Shown here one piece after another: positions 28,110 to 43,000 of a stretch of 64,000 nt of DNA. Every line of letters begins with the position of its first letter. Position 1 is the first letter of the stretch. The notes under the pieces are model-generated. The model was not told the origin of the DNA. It saw only the letters and a program-made list of their open reading frames with translations, and made no database searches. This DNA comes from Nemertoderma westbladi (Eukaryota; Xenacoelomorpha; Nemertodermatida; Nemertodermatidae), in contig JAUCBJ010009154.1 of the NCBI GenBank assembly GCA_032718475.1, positions 101,047 to 165,046 on the forward strand, written 5' to 3'. Position numbers and translations under genes: made by a program.

Positions 28110-30196
28110 TAACTTATCCTTTCGATCTTCCTCCTTTCGTTCTCTATAAATGAGTCCGCCATATTAACTTATCCTTTCGATCTTCCTCCTTTCGTTCTCT
28201 ATAAATGAGTCCGCCATATTAACTTATCCTTTCGATCTTCCTCCTTTCGTTCTCTATAAATGAGTCCGCCATATTAACTTATCCTTTCGATCTTCCTCCT
28301 TTCGTTCTCTATAAATGAGTCCGCCATATTAACTTATCCTTTCTTTGCTATAAATGAGTCCGCCATATTAACTTATCCTTTCGATCTTCCTCCTTTCGTT
28401 CTCTATAAATGAGTCCGCCATATTAACTTATCCTTTCGATCTTCCTCCTTTCGTTCTCTATAAATGAGTCCGCCATATTAACTTATCCTTTCGATCTTCC
28501 TCCTTTCGTTCTCTATAAATGAGTCCGCCATATTAACTTATCCTTTCTTTGCTATAAATGAGTCCGCCATATTAACTTATCCTTTCTTTGCTATAAATGA
28601 GTCCGCCATATTAACTTATCCTTTCGTTCTCTATAAATGAGTCCGCCATATTAACTTATCCTTTCGATCTTCCTCCTTTCGTTCTCTATAAATGAGTCCG
28701 CCATATTAACTTATCCTTTCTTTGCTATAAATGAGTCCGCCATATTAACTTATCCTTTCTTTGCTATAAATGAGTCCGCCATATTAACTTATCCTTTCGA
28801 TCTTCCTCCTTTCGTTCTCTATAAATGAGTCCGCCATATTAACTTATCCTTTCTTTGCTATAAATGAGTCCGCCATATTAACTTATCCTTTCGATCTTCC
28901 TCCTTTCCTTCTCTATAAATGAGTCCGCCATATTAACTTATCCTTTCGATCTTCCTCCTTTCGTTCTCTATAAATGAGTCCGCCATATTAACTTATCCTT
29001 TCGATCTTCCTCCTTTCGTTCTCTATAAATGAGTCCGCCATATTAACTTATCCTTTCGATCTTCCTCCTTTCGTTCTCTATAAATGAGTCCGCCATATTA
29101 ACTTATCCTTTCGATCTTCCTCCTTTCGTTCTCTATAAATGAGTCCGCCATATTAACTTATCCTTTCTTTGCTATAAATGAGTCCGCCATATTAACTTAT
29201 CCTTTCTTTGCTATAAATGAGTCCGCCATATTAACTTATCCTTTCGTTCTCTATAAATGAGTCCGCCATATTAACTTATCCTTTCGATCTTCCTCCTTTC
29301 CTTCTCTATAAATGAGTCCGCCATATTAACTTATCCTTTCGATCTTCCTCCTTTCGTTCTCTATAAATGAGTCCGCCATATTAACTTATCCTTTCGTTCT
29401 CTATAAATGAGTCCGCCATATTAACTTATCCTTTCTTTGCTATAAATGAGTCCGCCATATTAACTTATCCTTTCGATCTTCCTCCTTTCCTTCTCTATAA
29501 ATGAGTCCGCCATATTAACTTATCCTTTCGATCTTCCTCCTTTCCTTCTCTATAAATGAGTCCGCCATATTAACTTATCCTTTCGATCTTCCTCCTTTCG
29601 TTCTCTATAAATGAGTCCGCCATATTAACTTATCCTTTCGTTCTCTATAAATGAGTCCGCCATATTAACTTATCCTTTCGATCTTCCTCCTTTCGTTCTC
29701 TATAAATGAGTCCGCCATATTAACTTATACTTTCGATCTTCCTCCTTTCGTTCTCTATAAATGAGTCCGCCATATTAACTTATACTTTCGATCTTCCTCC
29801 TTTCGTTCTCTATAAATGAGTCCGCCATATTAACTTATCCTTTCGTTCTCTATAAATGAGTCCGCCATATTAACTTATCCTTTCGATCTTCCTCCTTTCG
29901 TTCTCTATAAATGAGTCCGCCATATTAACTTATCCTTTCGATCTTCCTCCTTTCGTTCTCTATAAATGAGTCCGCCATATTAACTTATCCTTTCGATCTT
30001 CCTCCTTTCGTTCTCTATAAATGAGTCCGCCATATTAACTTATCCTTTCGATCTTCCTCCTTTCGTTCTCTATAAATGAGTCCGCCATATTAACTTATCC
30101 TTTCGATCTTCCTCCTTTCGTTCTCTATAAATGAGTCCGCCATATTAACTTATCCTTTCGATCTTCCTCCTTTCGTTCTCTATAAATGAGTCCGCC

Positions 30197-31130
30197 ATAT
30201 TAACTTATCCTTTCTTTGCTATAAATGAGTCCGCCATATTAACTTATCATTTCTTTGCTATAAATGAGTCCGCCATATTAACTTATCCTTTCGTTCTCTA
30301 TAAATGAGTCCGCCATATTAACTTATCCTTTCTTTGCTATAAATGAGTCCGCCATATTAACTTATCCTTTCTTTGCTATAAATGAGTCCGCCATATTAAC
30401 TTATCCTTTCGATCTTCCTCCTTTCGTTCTCTATAAATGAGTCCGCCATATTAACTTATCCTTTCTTTGCTATAAATGAGTCCGCCATATTAACTTATCC
30501 TTTCTTTGCTATAAATGAGTCCGCCATATTAACTTATCCTTTCGTTCTCTATAAATGAGTCCGCCATATTAACTTATCCTTTCTTTGCTATAAATGAGTC
30601 CGCCATATTAACTTATCCTTTCGATCTTCCTCCTTTCCTTCTCTATAAATGAGTCCGCCATATTAACTTATCCTTTCGATCTTCCTCCTTTCGTTCTCTA
30701 TAAATGAGTCCGCCATATTAACTTATCCTTTCTTTGCTATAAATGAGTCCGCCATATTAACTTATCCTTTCGATCTTCCTCCTTTCCTTCTCTATAAATG
30801 AGTCCGCCATATTAACTTATCCTTTCGATCTTCCTCCTTTCGTTCTCTATAAATGAGTCCGCCATATTAACTTATCCTTTCGATCTTCCTCCTTTCGTTC
30901 TCTATAAATGAGTCCGCCATATTAACTTATCCTTTCTTTGCTATAAATGAGTCCGCCATATTAACTTATCATTTCTTTGCTATAAATGAGTCCGCCATAT
31001 TAACTTATCCTTTCTTTGCTATAAATGAGTCCGCCATATTAACTTATCCTTTCGATCTTCCTCCTTTCGTTCTCTATAAATGAGTCCGCCATATTAACTT
31101 ATCCTTTCGTTCTCTATAAATGAGTCCGCC
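30197..31130 (+). repeat. 934-bp satellite block, copy 1 of a 1,586-bp-offset duplication
   Basis: The order S S(ATCATTTC) M S S L S S M S L L S L L L S S(ATCATTTC) S L M is repeated exactly at 31,783-32,716. The ATCATTTC markers at 30,245 and 30,967 correspond to 31,831 and 32,553, both 1,586 bp downstream. Confidence 0.85.
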
Positions 31131-31782
31131 ATATTAACTTATCCTTTCGATCTTCCTCCTTTCGTTCTCTATAAATGAGTCCGCCATATTAACTTATCCT
31201 TTCGATCTTCCTCCTTTCGTTCTCTATAAATGAGTCCGCCATATTAACTTATCCTTTCGATCTTCCTCCTTTCGTTCTCTATAAATGAGTCCGCCATATT
31301 AACTTATCCTTTCTTTGCTATAAATGAGTCCGCCATATTAACTTATCATTTCTTTGCTATAAATGAGTCCGCCATATTAACTTATCCTTTCTTTGCTATA
31401 AATGAGTCCGCCATATTAACTTATCCTTTCGATCTTCCTCCTTTCGTTCTCTATAAATGAGTCCGCCATATTAACTTATCCTTTCGTTCTCTATAAATGA
31501 GTCCGCCATATTAACTTATCCTTTCGATCTTCCTCCTTTCGTTCTCTATAAATGAGTCCGCCATATTAACTTATCCTTTCGATCTTCCTCCTTTCGTTCT
31601 CTATAAATGAGTCCGCCATATTAACTTATCCTTTCGATCTTCCTCCTTTCGTTCTCTATAAATGAGTCCGCCATATTAACTTATCCTTTCGATCTTCCTC
31701 CTTTCGTTCTCTATAAATGAGTCCGCCATATTAACTTATCCTTTCGATCTTCCTCCTTTCGTTCTCTATAAATGAGTCCGCC

Positions 31783-32716
31783 ATATTAACTTATCCTTTC
31801 TTTGCTATAAATGAGTCCGCCATATTAACTTATCATTTCTTTGCTATAAATGAGTCCGCCATATTAACTTATCCTTTCGTTCTCTATAAATGAGTCCGCC
31901 ATATTAACTTATCCTTTCTTTGCTATAAATGAGTCCGCCATATTAACTTATCCTTTCTTTGCTATAAATGAGTCCGCCATATTAACTTATCCTTTCGATC
32001 TTCCTCCTTTCGTTCTCTATAAATGAGTCCGCCATATTAACTTATCCTTTCTTTGCTATAAATGAGTCCGCCATATTAACTTATCCTTTCTTTGCTATAA
32101 ATGAGTCCGCCATATTAACTTATCCTTTCGTTCTCTATAAATGAGTCCGCCATATTAACTTATCCTTTCTTTGCTATAAATGAGTCCGCCATATTAACTT
32201 ATCCTTTCGATCTTCCTCCTTTCCTTCTCTATAAATGAGTCCGCCATATTAACTTATCCTTTCGATCTTCCTCCTTTCGTTCTCTATAAATGAGTCCGCC
32301 ATATTAACTTATCCTTTCTTTGCTATAAATGAGTCCGCCATATTAACTTATCCTTTCGATCTTCCTCCTTTCCTTCTCTATAAATGAGTCCGCCATATTA
32401 ACTTATCCTTTCGATCTTCCTCCTTTCGTTCTCTATAAATGAGTCCGCCATATTAACTTATCCTTTCGATCTTCCTCCTTTCGTTCTCTATAAATGAGTC
32501 CGCCATATTAACTTATCCTTTCTTTGCTATAAATGAGTCCGCCATATTAACTTATCATTTCTTTGCTATAAATGAGTCCGCCATATTAACTTATCCTTTC
32601 TTTGCTATAAATGAGTCCGCCATATTAACTTATCCTTTCGATCTTCCTCCTTTCGTTCTCTATAAATGAGTCCGCCATATTAACTTATCCTTTCGTTCTC
32701 TATAAATGAGTCCGCC
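31783..32716 (+). repeat. 934-bp satellite block, copy 2
   Basis: Same monomer order as 30,197-31,130. The match ends where the next monomer is the CCTTCTC form of L instead of the CGTTCTC form. Confidence 0.85.
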
Positions 32717-35700
32717 ATATTAACTTATCCTTTCGATCTTCCTCCTTTCCTTCTCTATAAATGAGTCCGCCATATTAACTTATCCTTTCGATCTTCCTCC
32801 TTTCGTTCTCTATAAATGAGTCCGCCATATTAACTTATCCTTTCGATCTTCCTCCTTTCGTTCTCTATAAATGAGTCCGCCATATTAACTTATCCTTTCG
32901 ATCTTCCTCCTTTCCTTCTCTATAAATGAGTCCGCCATATTAACTTATCCTTTCGTTCTCTATAAATGAGTCCGCCATATTAACTTATCCTTTCGATCTT
33001 CCTCCTTTCCTTCTCTATAAATGAGTCCGCCATATTAACTTATCCTTTCGATCTTCCTCCTTTCGTTCTCTATAAATGAGTCCGCCATATTAACTTATCC
33101 TTTCGATCTTCCTCCTTTCGTTCTCTATAAATGAGTCCGCCATATTAACTTATCCTTTCGATCTTCCTCCTTTCGTTCTCTATAAATGAGTCCGCCATAT
33201 TAACTTATCCTTTCGATCTTCCTCCTTTCGTTCTCTATAAATGAGTCCGCCATATTAACTTATACTTTCGATCTTCCTCCTTTCGTTCTCTATAAATGAG
33301 TCCGCCATATTAACTTATACTTTCGATCTTCCTCCTTTCGTTCTCTATAAATGAGTCCGCCATATTAACTTATACTTTCGATCTTCCTCCTTTCGTTCTC
33401 TATAAATGAGTCCGCCATATTAACTTATCCTTTCGATCTTCCTCCTTTCGTTCTCTATAAATGAGTCCGCCATATTAACTTATCCTTTCGTTCTCTATAA
33501 ATGAGTCCGCCATATTAACTTATCCTTTCGATCTTCCTCCTTTCCTTCTCTATAAATGAGTCCGCCATATTAACTTATCCTTTCGATCTTCCTCCTTTCG
33601 TTCTCTATAAATGAGTCCGCCATATTAACTTATCCTTTCGTTCTCTATAAATGAGTCCGCCATATTAACTTATCCTTTCGATCTTCCTCCTTTCGTTCTC
33701 TATAAATGAGTCCGCCATATTAACTTATCCTTTCGATCTTCCTCCTTTCCTTCTCTATAAATGAGTCCGCCATATTAACTTATCCTTTCGTTCTCTATAA
33801 ATGAGTCCGCCATATTAACTTATCCTTTCGATCTTCCTCCTTTCCTTCTCTATAAATGAGTCCGCCATATTAACTTATCCTTTCGATCTTCCTCCTTTCG
33901 TTCTCTATAAATGAGTCCGCCATATTAACTTATCCTTTCGTTCTCTATAAATGAGTCCACCATATTAACTTATCCTTTCGATCTTCCTCCTTTCGTTCTC
34001 TATAAATGAGTCCGCCATATTAACTTATCCTTTCGATCTTCCTCCTTTCGTTCTCTATAAATGAGTCCGCCATATTAACTTATCCTTTCGATCTTCCTCC
34101 TTTCCTTCTCTATAAATGAGTCCGCCATATTAACTTATCCTTTCGATCTTCCTCCTTTCGTTCTCTATAAATGAGTCCGCCATATTAACTTATCCTTTCT
34201 TTGCTATAAATGAGTCCGGCATATTAATTCCTCCTTTCGTTCTCTATAAATGAGTCCGCCATATTAACTTATCCTTTCGATCTTCCTCCTTTCGTTCTCT
34301 ATAAATGAGTCCGCCATATTAACTTATCCTTTCGATCTTCCTCCTTTCCTTCTCTATAAATGAGTCCGCCATATTAACTTATCCTTTCGATCTTCCTCCT
34401 TTCGTTCTCTATAAATGAGTCCGCCATATTAACTTATCCTTTCGATCTTCCTCCTTTCCTTCTCTATAAATGAGTCCGCCATATTAACTTATCCTTTCGA
34501 TCTTCCTCCTTTCGTTCTCTATAAATGAGTCCGCCATATTAACTTATCCTTTCGATCTTCCTCCTTTCGTTCTCTATAAATGAGTCCGCCGTATTAACTT
34601 ATCCTTTCGATCTTCCTCCTTTCGTTCTCTATAAATGAGTCCGCCATATTAACTTATCCTTTCGATCTTCCTCCTTTCGTTCTCTATAAATGAGTCCGCC
34701 ATATTAACTTATCCTTTCGATCTTCCTCCTTTCGTTCTCTATAAATGAGTCCGCCATATTAACTTATCCTTTCGATCTTCCTCCTTTCGTTCTCTATAAA
34801 TGAGTCCGCCATATTAACTTATCCTTTCGATCTTCCTCCTTTCGTTCTCTATAAATGAGTCCGCCATATTAACTTATACTTTCGATCTTCCTCCTTTCGT
34901 TCTCTATAAATGAGTCCGCCATATTAACTTATCCTTTCTTTGCTATAAATGAGTCCGCCATATTAACTTATCCTTTCTTTGCTATAAATGAGTCCGCCAT
35001 ATTAACTTATCCTTTCTTTGCTATAAATGAGTCCGCCATATTAACTTATCCTTTCGATCTTCCTCCTTTCGTTCTCTATAAATGAGTCCGCCATATTAAC
35101 TTATCCTTTCGATCTTCCTCCTTTCGTTCTCTATAAATGAGTCCGCCATATTAACTTATCCTTTCGATCTTCCTCCTTTCGTTCTCTATAAATGAGTCCG
35201 CCATATTAACTTATCCTTTCGATCTTCCTCCTTTCGTTCTCTATAAATGAGTCCGCCATATTAACTTATACTTTCGATCTTCCTCCTTTCGTTCTCTATA
35301 AATGAGTCCGCCATATTAACTTATCCTTTCTTTGCTATAAATGAGTCCGCCATATTAACTTATCCTTTCTTTGCTATAAATGAGTCCGCCATATTAACTT
35401 ATCCTTTCGATCTTCCTCCTTTCGTTCTCTATAAATGAGTCCGCCATATTAACTTATCCTTTCGTTCTCTATAAATGAGTCCGCCATATTAACTTATACT
35501 TTCGATCTTCCTCCTTTCGTTCTCTATAAATGAGTCCGCCATATTAACTTATCCTTTCTTTGCTATAAATGAGTCCGCCATATTAACTTATCATTTCTTT
35601 GCTATAAATGAGTCCGCCATATTAACTTATCCTTTCGTTCTCTATAAATGAGTCCGCCATATTAACTTATCCTTTCTTTGCTATAAATGAGTCCGCCATA

Positions 35701-37393
35701 TTAACTTATCCTTTCTTTGCTATAAATGAGTCCGCCATATTAACTTATCCTTTCGATCTTCCTCCTTTCGTTCTCTATAAATGAGTCCGCCATATTAACT
35801 TATCCTTTCGATCTTCCTCCTTTCCTTCTCTATAAATGAGTCCGCCATATTAACTTATCCTTTCGATCTTCCTCCTTTCGTTCTCTATAAATGAGTCCGC
35901 CATATTAACTTATCCTTTCGATCTTCCTCCTTTCCTTCTCTATAAATGAGTCCGCCATATTAACTTATCCTTTCGATCTTCCTCCTTTCGTTCTCTATAA
36001 ATGAGTCCGCCATATTAACTTATCCTTTCTTTGCTATAAATGAGTCCGCCATATTAACTTATCCTTTCTTTGCTATAAATGAGTCCGCCATATTAACTTA
36101 TCCTTTCGTTCTCTATAAATGAGTCCGCCATATTAACTTATCCTTTCTTTGCTATAAATGAGTCCGCCATATTAACTTATCCTTTCGATCTTCCTCCTTT
36201 CGTTCTCTATAAATGAGTCCGCCATATTAACTTATCCTTTCGATCTTCCTCCTTTCCTTCTCTATAAATGAGTCCGCCATATTAACTTATCCTTTCGATC
36301 TTCCTCCTTTCGTTCTCTATAAATGAGTCCGCCATATTAACTTATCCTTTCTTTGCTATAAATGAGTCCGCCATATTAACTTATCCTTTCGATCTTCCTC
36401 CTTTCGTTCTCTATAAATGAGTCCGCCATATTAACTTATACTTTCGATCTTCCTCCTTTCGTTCTCTATAAATGAGTCCGCCATATTAACTTATCCTTTC
36501 GATCTTCCTCCTTTCGTTCTCTATAAATGAGTCCGCCATATTAACTTATCCTTTCTTTGCTATAAATGAGTCCGCCATATTAACTTATCCTTTCTTTGCT
36601 ATAAATGAGTCCGCCATATTAACTTATCCTTTCTTTGCTATAAATGAGTCCGCCATATTAACTTATCCTTTCGATCTTCCTCCTTTCGTTCTCTATAAAT
36701 GAGTCCGCCATATTAACTTATCCTTTCGATCTTCCTCCTTTCGTTCTCTATAAATGAGTCCGCCATATTAACTTATCCTTTCGTTCTCTATAAATGAGTC
36801 CGCCATATTAACTTATCCTTTCGATCTTCCTCCTTTCGTTCTCTATAAATGAGTCCGCCATATTAACTTATCCTTTCTTTGCTATAAATGAGTCCGCCAT
36901 ATTAACTTATCCTTTCTTTGCTATAAATGAGTCCGCCATATTAACTTATCCTTTCTTTGCTATAAATGAGTCCGCCATATTAACTTATCCTTTCGATCTT
37001 CCTCCTTTCGTTCTCTATAAATGAGTCCGCCATATTAACTTATCCTTTCGATCTTCCTCCTTTCGTTCTCTATAAATGAGTCCGCCATATTAACTTATCC
37101 TTTCGTTCTCTATAAATGAGTCCGCCATATTAACTTATCCTTTCGATCTTCCTCCTTTCGTTCTCTATAAATGAGTCCGCCATATTAACTTATCCTTTCG
37201 ATCTTCCTCCTTTCGTTCTCTATAAATGAGTCCGCCATATTAACTTATCCTTTCGTTCTCTATAAATGAGTCCGCCATATTAACTTATCCTTTCTTTGCT
37301 ATAAATGAGTCCGCCATATTAACTTATCCTTTCTTTGCTATAAATGAGTCCGCCATATTAACTTATCCTTTCTTTGCTATAAATGAGTCCGGC

Positions 37394-37447
37394 ATATTAA
37401 CTTATCCTTTCGATCTTCCTCCTTTCTTTGCTATAAATGAGTCCGCC
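37394..37447 (+). repeat. Hybrid L/S monomer, 54 bp
   Basis: This unit carries the full L core (CGATCTTCCTCCTTTC) but finishes with the S-type TTTGCTATAAATG in place of GTTCTCTATAAATG. It is 54 bp, as expected for an L-S recombinant. It is the only such hybrid I noticed. Confidence 0.85.
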
Positions 37448-40056
37448 ATATTAACTTATCCTTTCGATCTTCCTCCTTTCGTTCTCTATAAATGAGTCCG
37501 CCATATTAACTTATCCTTTCGATCTTCCTCCTTTCGTTCTCTATAAATGAGTCCGCCATATTAACTTATCCTTTCGTTCTCTATAAATGAGTCCGCCATA
37601 TTAATTCCTCCTTTCGTTCTCTATAAATGAGTCCGCCATATTAACTTATCCTTTCGATCTTCCTCCTTTCGTTCTCTATAAATGAGTCCGCCATATTAAC
37701 TTATCCTTTCGATCTTCCTCCTTTCGTTCTCTATAAATGAGTCCGCCATATTAACTTATCCTTTCGTTCTCTATAAATGAGTCCGCCATATTAACTTATC
37801 CTTTCGTTCTCTATAAATGAGTCCGCCATATTAACTTATCCTTTCGATCTTCCTCCTTTCGTTCTCTATAAATGAGTCCGCCATATTAACTTATCCTTTC
37901 TTTGCTATAAATGAGTCCGCCATATTAACTTATCCTTTCTTTGCTATAAATGAGTCCGCCATATTAACTTATCCTTTCGATCTTCCTCCTTTCGTTCTCT
38001 ATAAATGAGTCCGCCATATTAACTTATCCTTTCGATCTTCCTCCTTTCGTTCTCTATAAATGAGTCCGCCATATTAACTTATCCTTTCTTTGCTATAAAT
38101 GAGTCCGCCATATTAACTTATCCTTTCTTTGCTATAAATGAGTCCGCCATATTAACTTATCCTTTCTTTGCTATAAATGAGTCCGCCATATTAACTTATC
38201 CTTTCGATCTTCCTCCTTTCGTTCTCTATAAATGAGTCCGCCATATTAACTTATCCTTTCGATCTTCCTCCTTTCGTTCTCTATAAATGAGTCCGCCATA
38301 TTAACTTATCCTTTCGATCTTCCTCCTTTCGTTCTCTATAAATGAGTCCGCCATATTAACTTATCCTTTCGTTCTCTATAAATGAGTCCGCCATATTAAC
38401 TTATCCTTTCGTTCTCTATAAATGAGTCCGCCATATTAACTTATCCTTTCGTTCTCTATAAATGAGTCCGCCATATTAACTTATCCTTTCTTTGCTATAA
38501 ATGAGTCCGCCATATTAACTTATCCTTTCGATCTTCCTCCTTTCGTTCTCTATAAATGAGTCCGCCATATTAACTTATCCTTTCGATCTTCCTCCTTTCG
38601 TTCTCTATAAATGAGTCCGCCATATTAACTTATCCTTTCGATCTTCCTCCTTTCGTTCTCTATAAATGAGTCCGCCATATTAACTTATCCTTTCGATCTT
38701 CCTCCTTTCGTTCTCTATAAATGAGTCCGCCATATTAACTTATCCTTTCTTTGCTATAAATGAGTCCGCCATATTAACTTATCCTTTCGTTCTCTATAAA
38801 TGAGTCCGCCATATTAACTTATCCTTTCTTTGCTATAAATGAGTCCGCCATATTAACTTATCCTTTCGATCTTCCTCCTTTCGTTCTCTATAAATGAGTC
38901 CGCCATATTAACTTATCCTTTCGATCTTCCTCCTTTCGTTCTCTATAAATGAGTCCGCCATATTAACTTATCCTTTCGATCTTCCTCCTTTCGTTCTCTA
39001 TAAATGAGTCCGCCATATTAACTTATCCTTTCGTTCTCTATAAATGAGTCCGCCATATTAACTTATCCTTTCGTTCTCTATAAATGAGTCCGCCATATTA
39101 ATTCCTCCTTTCGTTCTCTATAAATGAGTCCGCCATATTAACTTATCCTTTCTTTGCTATAAATGAGTCCGCCATATTAACTTATCCTTTCGATCTTCCT
39201 CCTTTCGTTCTCTATAAATGAGTCCGCCATATTAACTTATCCTTTCGATCTTCCTCCTTTCGTTCTCTATAAATGAGTCCGCCATATTAACTTATCCTTT
39301 CTTTGCTATAAATGAGTCCGCCATATTAACTTATCCTTTCGATCTTCCTCCTTTCGTTCTCTATAAATGAGTCCGCCATATTAACTTATCCTTTCGATCT
39401 TCCTCCTTTCCTTCTCTATAAATGAGTCCGCCATATTAACTTATCCTTTCGATCTTCCTCCTTTCGTTCTCTATAAATGAGTCCGCCATATTAACTTATC
39501 CTTTCGATCTTCCTCCTTTCGTTCTCTATAAATGAGTCCGCCATATTAACTTATCCTTTCGATCTTCCTCCTTTCGTTCTCTATAAATGAGTCCGCCATA
39601 TTAACTTATCCTTTCGTTCTCTATAAATGAGTCCGCCATATTAACTTATCCTTTCGTTCTCTATAAATGAGTCCGCCATATTAACTTATCCTTTCGTTCT
39701 CTATAAATGAGTCCGCCATATTAACTTATCCTTTCTTTGCTATAAATGAGTCCGCCATATTAACTTATCCTTTCGATCTTCCTCCTTTCGTTCTCTATAA
39801 ATGAGTCCGCCATATTAACTTATCCTTTCGATCTTCCTCCTTTCGTTCTCTATAAATGAGTCCGCCATATTAACTTATCCTTTCGTTCTCTATAAATGAG
39901 TCCGCCATATTAACTTATCCTTTCGTTCTCTATAAATGAGTCCGCCATATTAACTTATCCTTTCGATCTTCCTCCTTTCGTTCTCTATAAATGAGTCCGC
40001 CATATTAACTTATCCTTTCGATCTTCCTCCTTTCGTTCTCTATAAATGAGTCCGCC

Positions 40057-43000
40057 ATATTAACTTATCATTTCTTTGCTATAAATGAGTCCGCCATATT
40101 AACTTATCCTTTCGTTCTCTATAAATGAGTCCGCCATATTAACTTATCCTTTCTTTGCTATAAATGAGTCCGCCATATTAACTTATCCTTTCTTTGCTAT
40201 AAATGAGTCCGCCATATTAACTTATCATTTCTTTGCTATAAATGAGTCCGCCATATTAACTTATCCTTTCGTTCTCTATAAATGAGTCCGCCATATTAAT
40301 TCCTCCTTTCGTTCTCTATAAATGAGTCCGCCATATTAACTTATCCTTTCTTTGCTATAAATGAGTCCGCCATATTAACTTATCCTTTCGATCTTCCTCC
40401 TTTCGTTCTCTATAAATGAGTCCGCCATATTAACTTATCCTTTCGATCTTCCTCCTTTCCTTCTCTATAAATGAGTCCGCCATATTAACTTATCCTTTCG
40501 ATCTTCCTCCTTTCGTTCTCTATAAATGAGTCCGCCATATTAACTTATCCTTTCGTTCTCTATAAATGAGTCCGCCATATTAACTTATCCTTTCGATCTT
40601 CCTCCTTTCGTTCTCTATAAATGAGTCCGCCATATTAACTTATCCTTTCGATCTTCCTCCTTTCGTTCTCTATAAATGAGTCCGCCATATTAACTTATCC
40701 TTTCGATCTTCCTCCTTTCGTTCTCTATAAATGAGTCCGCCATATTAACTTATCCTTTCGATCTTCCTCCTTTCGTTCTCTATAAATGAGTCCGCCATAT
40801 TAACTTATCCTTTCGATCTTCCTCCTTTCGTTCTCTATAAATGAGTCCGCCATATTAACTTATCCTTTCGATCTTCCTCCTTTCGTTCTCTATAAATGAG
40901 TCCGCCATATTAACTTATCCTTTCGATCTTCCTCCTTTCGTTCTCTATAAATGAGTCCGCCATATTAACTTATCCTTTCGATCTTCCTCCTTTCCTTCTC
41001 TATAAATGAGTCCGCCATATTAACTTATCCTTTCGATCTTCCTCCTTTCGTTCTCTATAAATGAGTCCGCCATATTAACTTATCCTTTCGATCTTCCTCC
41101 TTTCGTTCTCTATAAATGAGTCCGCCATATTAACTTATCCTTTCGATCTTCCTCCTTTCCTTCTCTATAAATGAGTCCGCCATATTAACTTATCCTTTCG
41201 ATCTTCCTCCTTTCCTTCTCTATAAATGAGTCCGCCATATTAACTTATCCTTTCGATCTTCCTCCTTTCCTTCTCTATAAATGAGTCCGCCATATTAACT
41301 TATCCTTTCGATCTTCCTCCTTTCGTTCTCTATAAATGAGTCCGCCATATTAACTTATCCTTTCGATCTTCCTCCTTTCCTTCTCTATAAATGAGTCCGC
41401 CATATTAACTTATCCTTTCGATCTTCCTCCTTTCGTTCTCTATAAATGAGTCCGCCATATTAACTTATCCTTTCTTTGCTATAAATGAGTCCGCCATATT
41501 AACTTATCCTTTCGATCTTCCTCCTTTCCTTCTCTATAAATGAGTCCGCCATATTAACTTATCCTTTCGATCTTCCTCCTTTCGTTCTCTATAAATGAGT
41601 CCGCCGTATTAATTCCTCCTTTCGTTCTCTATAAATGAGTCCGCCATATTAACTTATCCTTTCGATCTTCCTCCTTTCGTTCTCTATAAATGAGTCCGCC
41701 ATATTAACTTATCCTTTCGATCTTCCTCCTTTCCTTCTCTATAAATGAGTCCGCCATATTAACTTATCCTTTCGATCTTCCTCCTTTCGTTCTCTATAAA
41801 TGAGTCCGCCATATTAACTTATCCTTTCTTTGCTATAAATGAGTCCGCCATATTAACTTATCCTTTCGATCTTCCTCCTTTCGTTCTCTATAAATGAGTC
41901 CGCCATATTAACTTATCCTTTCGATCTTCCTCCTTTCGTTCTCTATAAATGAGTCCGCCATATTAACTTATCCTTTCGATCTTCCTCCTTTCCTTCTCTA
42001 TAAATGAGTCCGCCATATTAACTTATCCTTTCGATCTTCCTCCTTTCCTTCTCTATAAATGAGTCCGCCATATTAACTTATCCTTTCGATCTTCCTCCTT
42101 TCCTTCTCTATAAATGAGTCCGCCATATTAACTTATCCTTTCTTTGCTATAAATGAGTCCGCCATATTAACTTATCCTTTCGATCTTCCTCCTTTCCTTC
42201 TCTATAAATGAGTCCGCCATATTAACTTATCCTTTCGATCTTCCTCCTTTCGTTCTCTATAAATGAGTCCGCCGTATTAATTCCTCCTTTCGTTCTCTAT
42301 AAATGAGTCCGCCATATTAACTTATCCTTTCGATCTTCCTCCTTTCCTTCTCTATAAATGAGTCCGCCATATTAACTTATCCTTTCGATCTTCCTCCTTT
42401 CGTTCTCTATAAATGAGTCCGCCATATTAACTTATCCTTTCGATCTTCCTCCTTTCCTTCTCTATAAATGAGTCCGCCATATTAACTTATCCTTTCGATC
42501 TTCCTCCTTTCGTTCTCTATAAATGAGTCCGCCATATTAACTTATCCTTTCTTTGCTATAAATGAGTCCGCCATATTAACTTATCCTTTCGATCTTCCTC
42601 CTTTCCTTCTCTATAAATGAGTCCGCCATATTAACTTATCCTTTCGATCTTCCTCCTTTCGTTCTCTATAAATGAGTCCGCCGTATTAATTCCTCCTTTC
42701 GTTCTCTATAAATGAGTCCGCCATATTAACTTATCCTTTCGATCTTCCTCCTTTCGTTCTCTATAAATGAGTCCGCCGTATTAATTCCTCCTTTCGTTCT
42801 CTATAAATGAGTCCGCCATATTAACTTATCCTTTCGATCTTCCTCCTTTCGTTCTCTATAAATGAGTCCGCCATATTAACTTATCCTTTCGATCTTCCTC
42901 CTTTCGTTCTCTATAAATGAGTCCGCCATATTAACTTATCCTTTCGTTCTCTATAAATGAGTCCGCCATATTAACTTATCCTTTCGTTCTCTATAAATGA

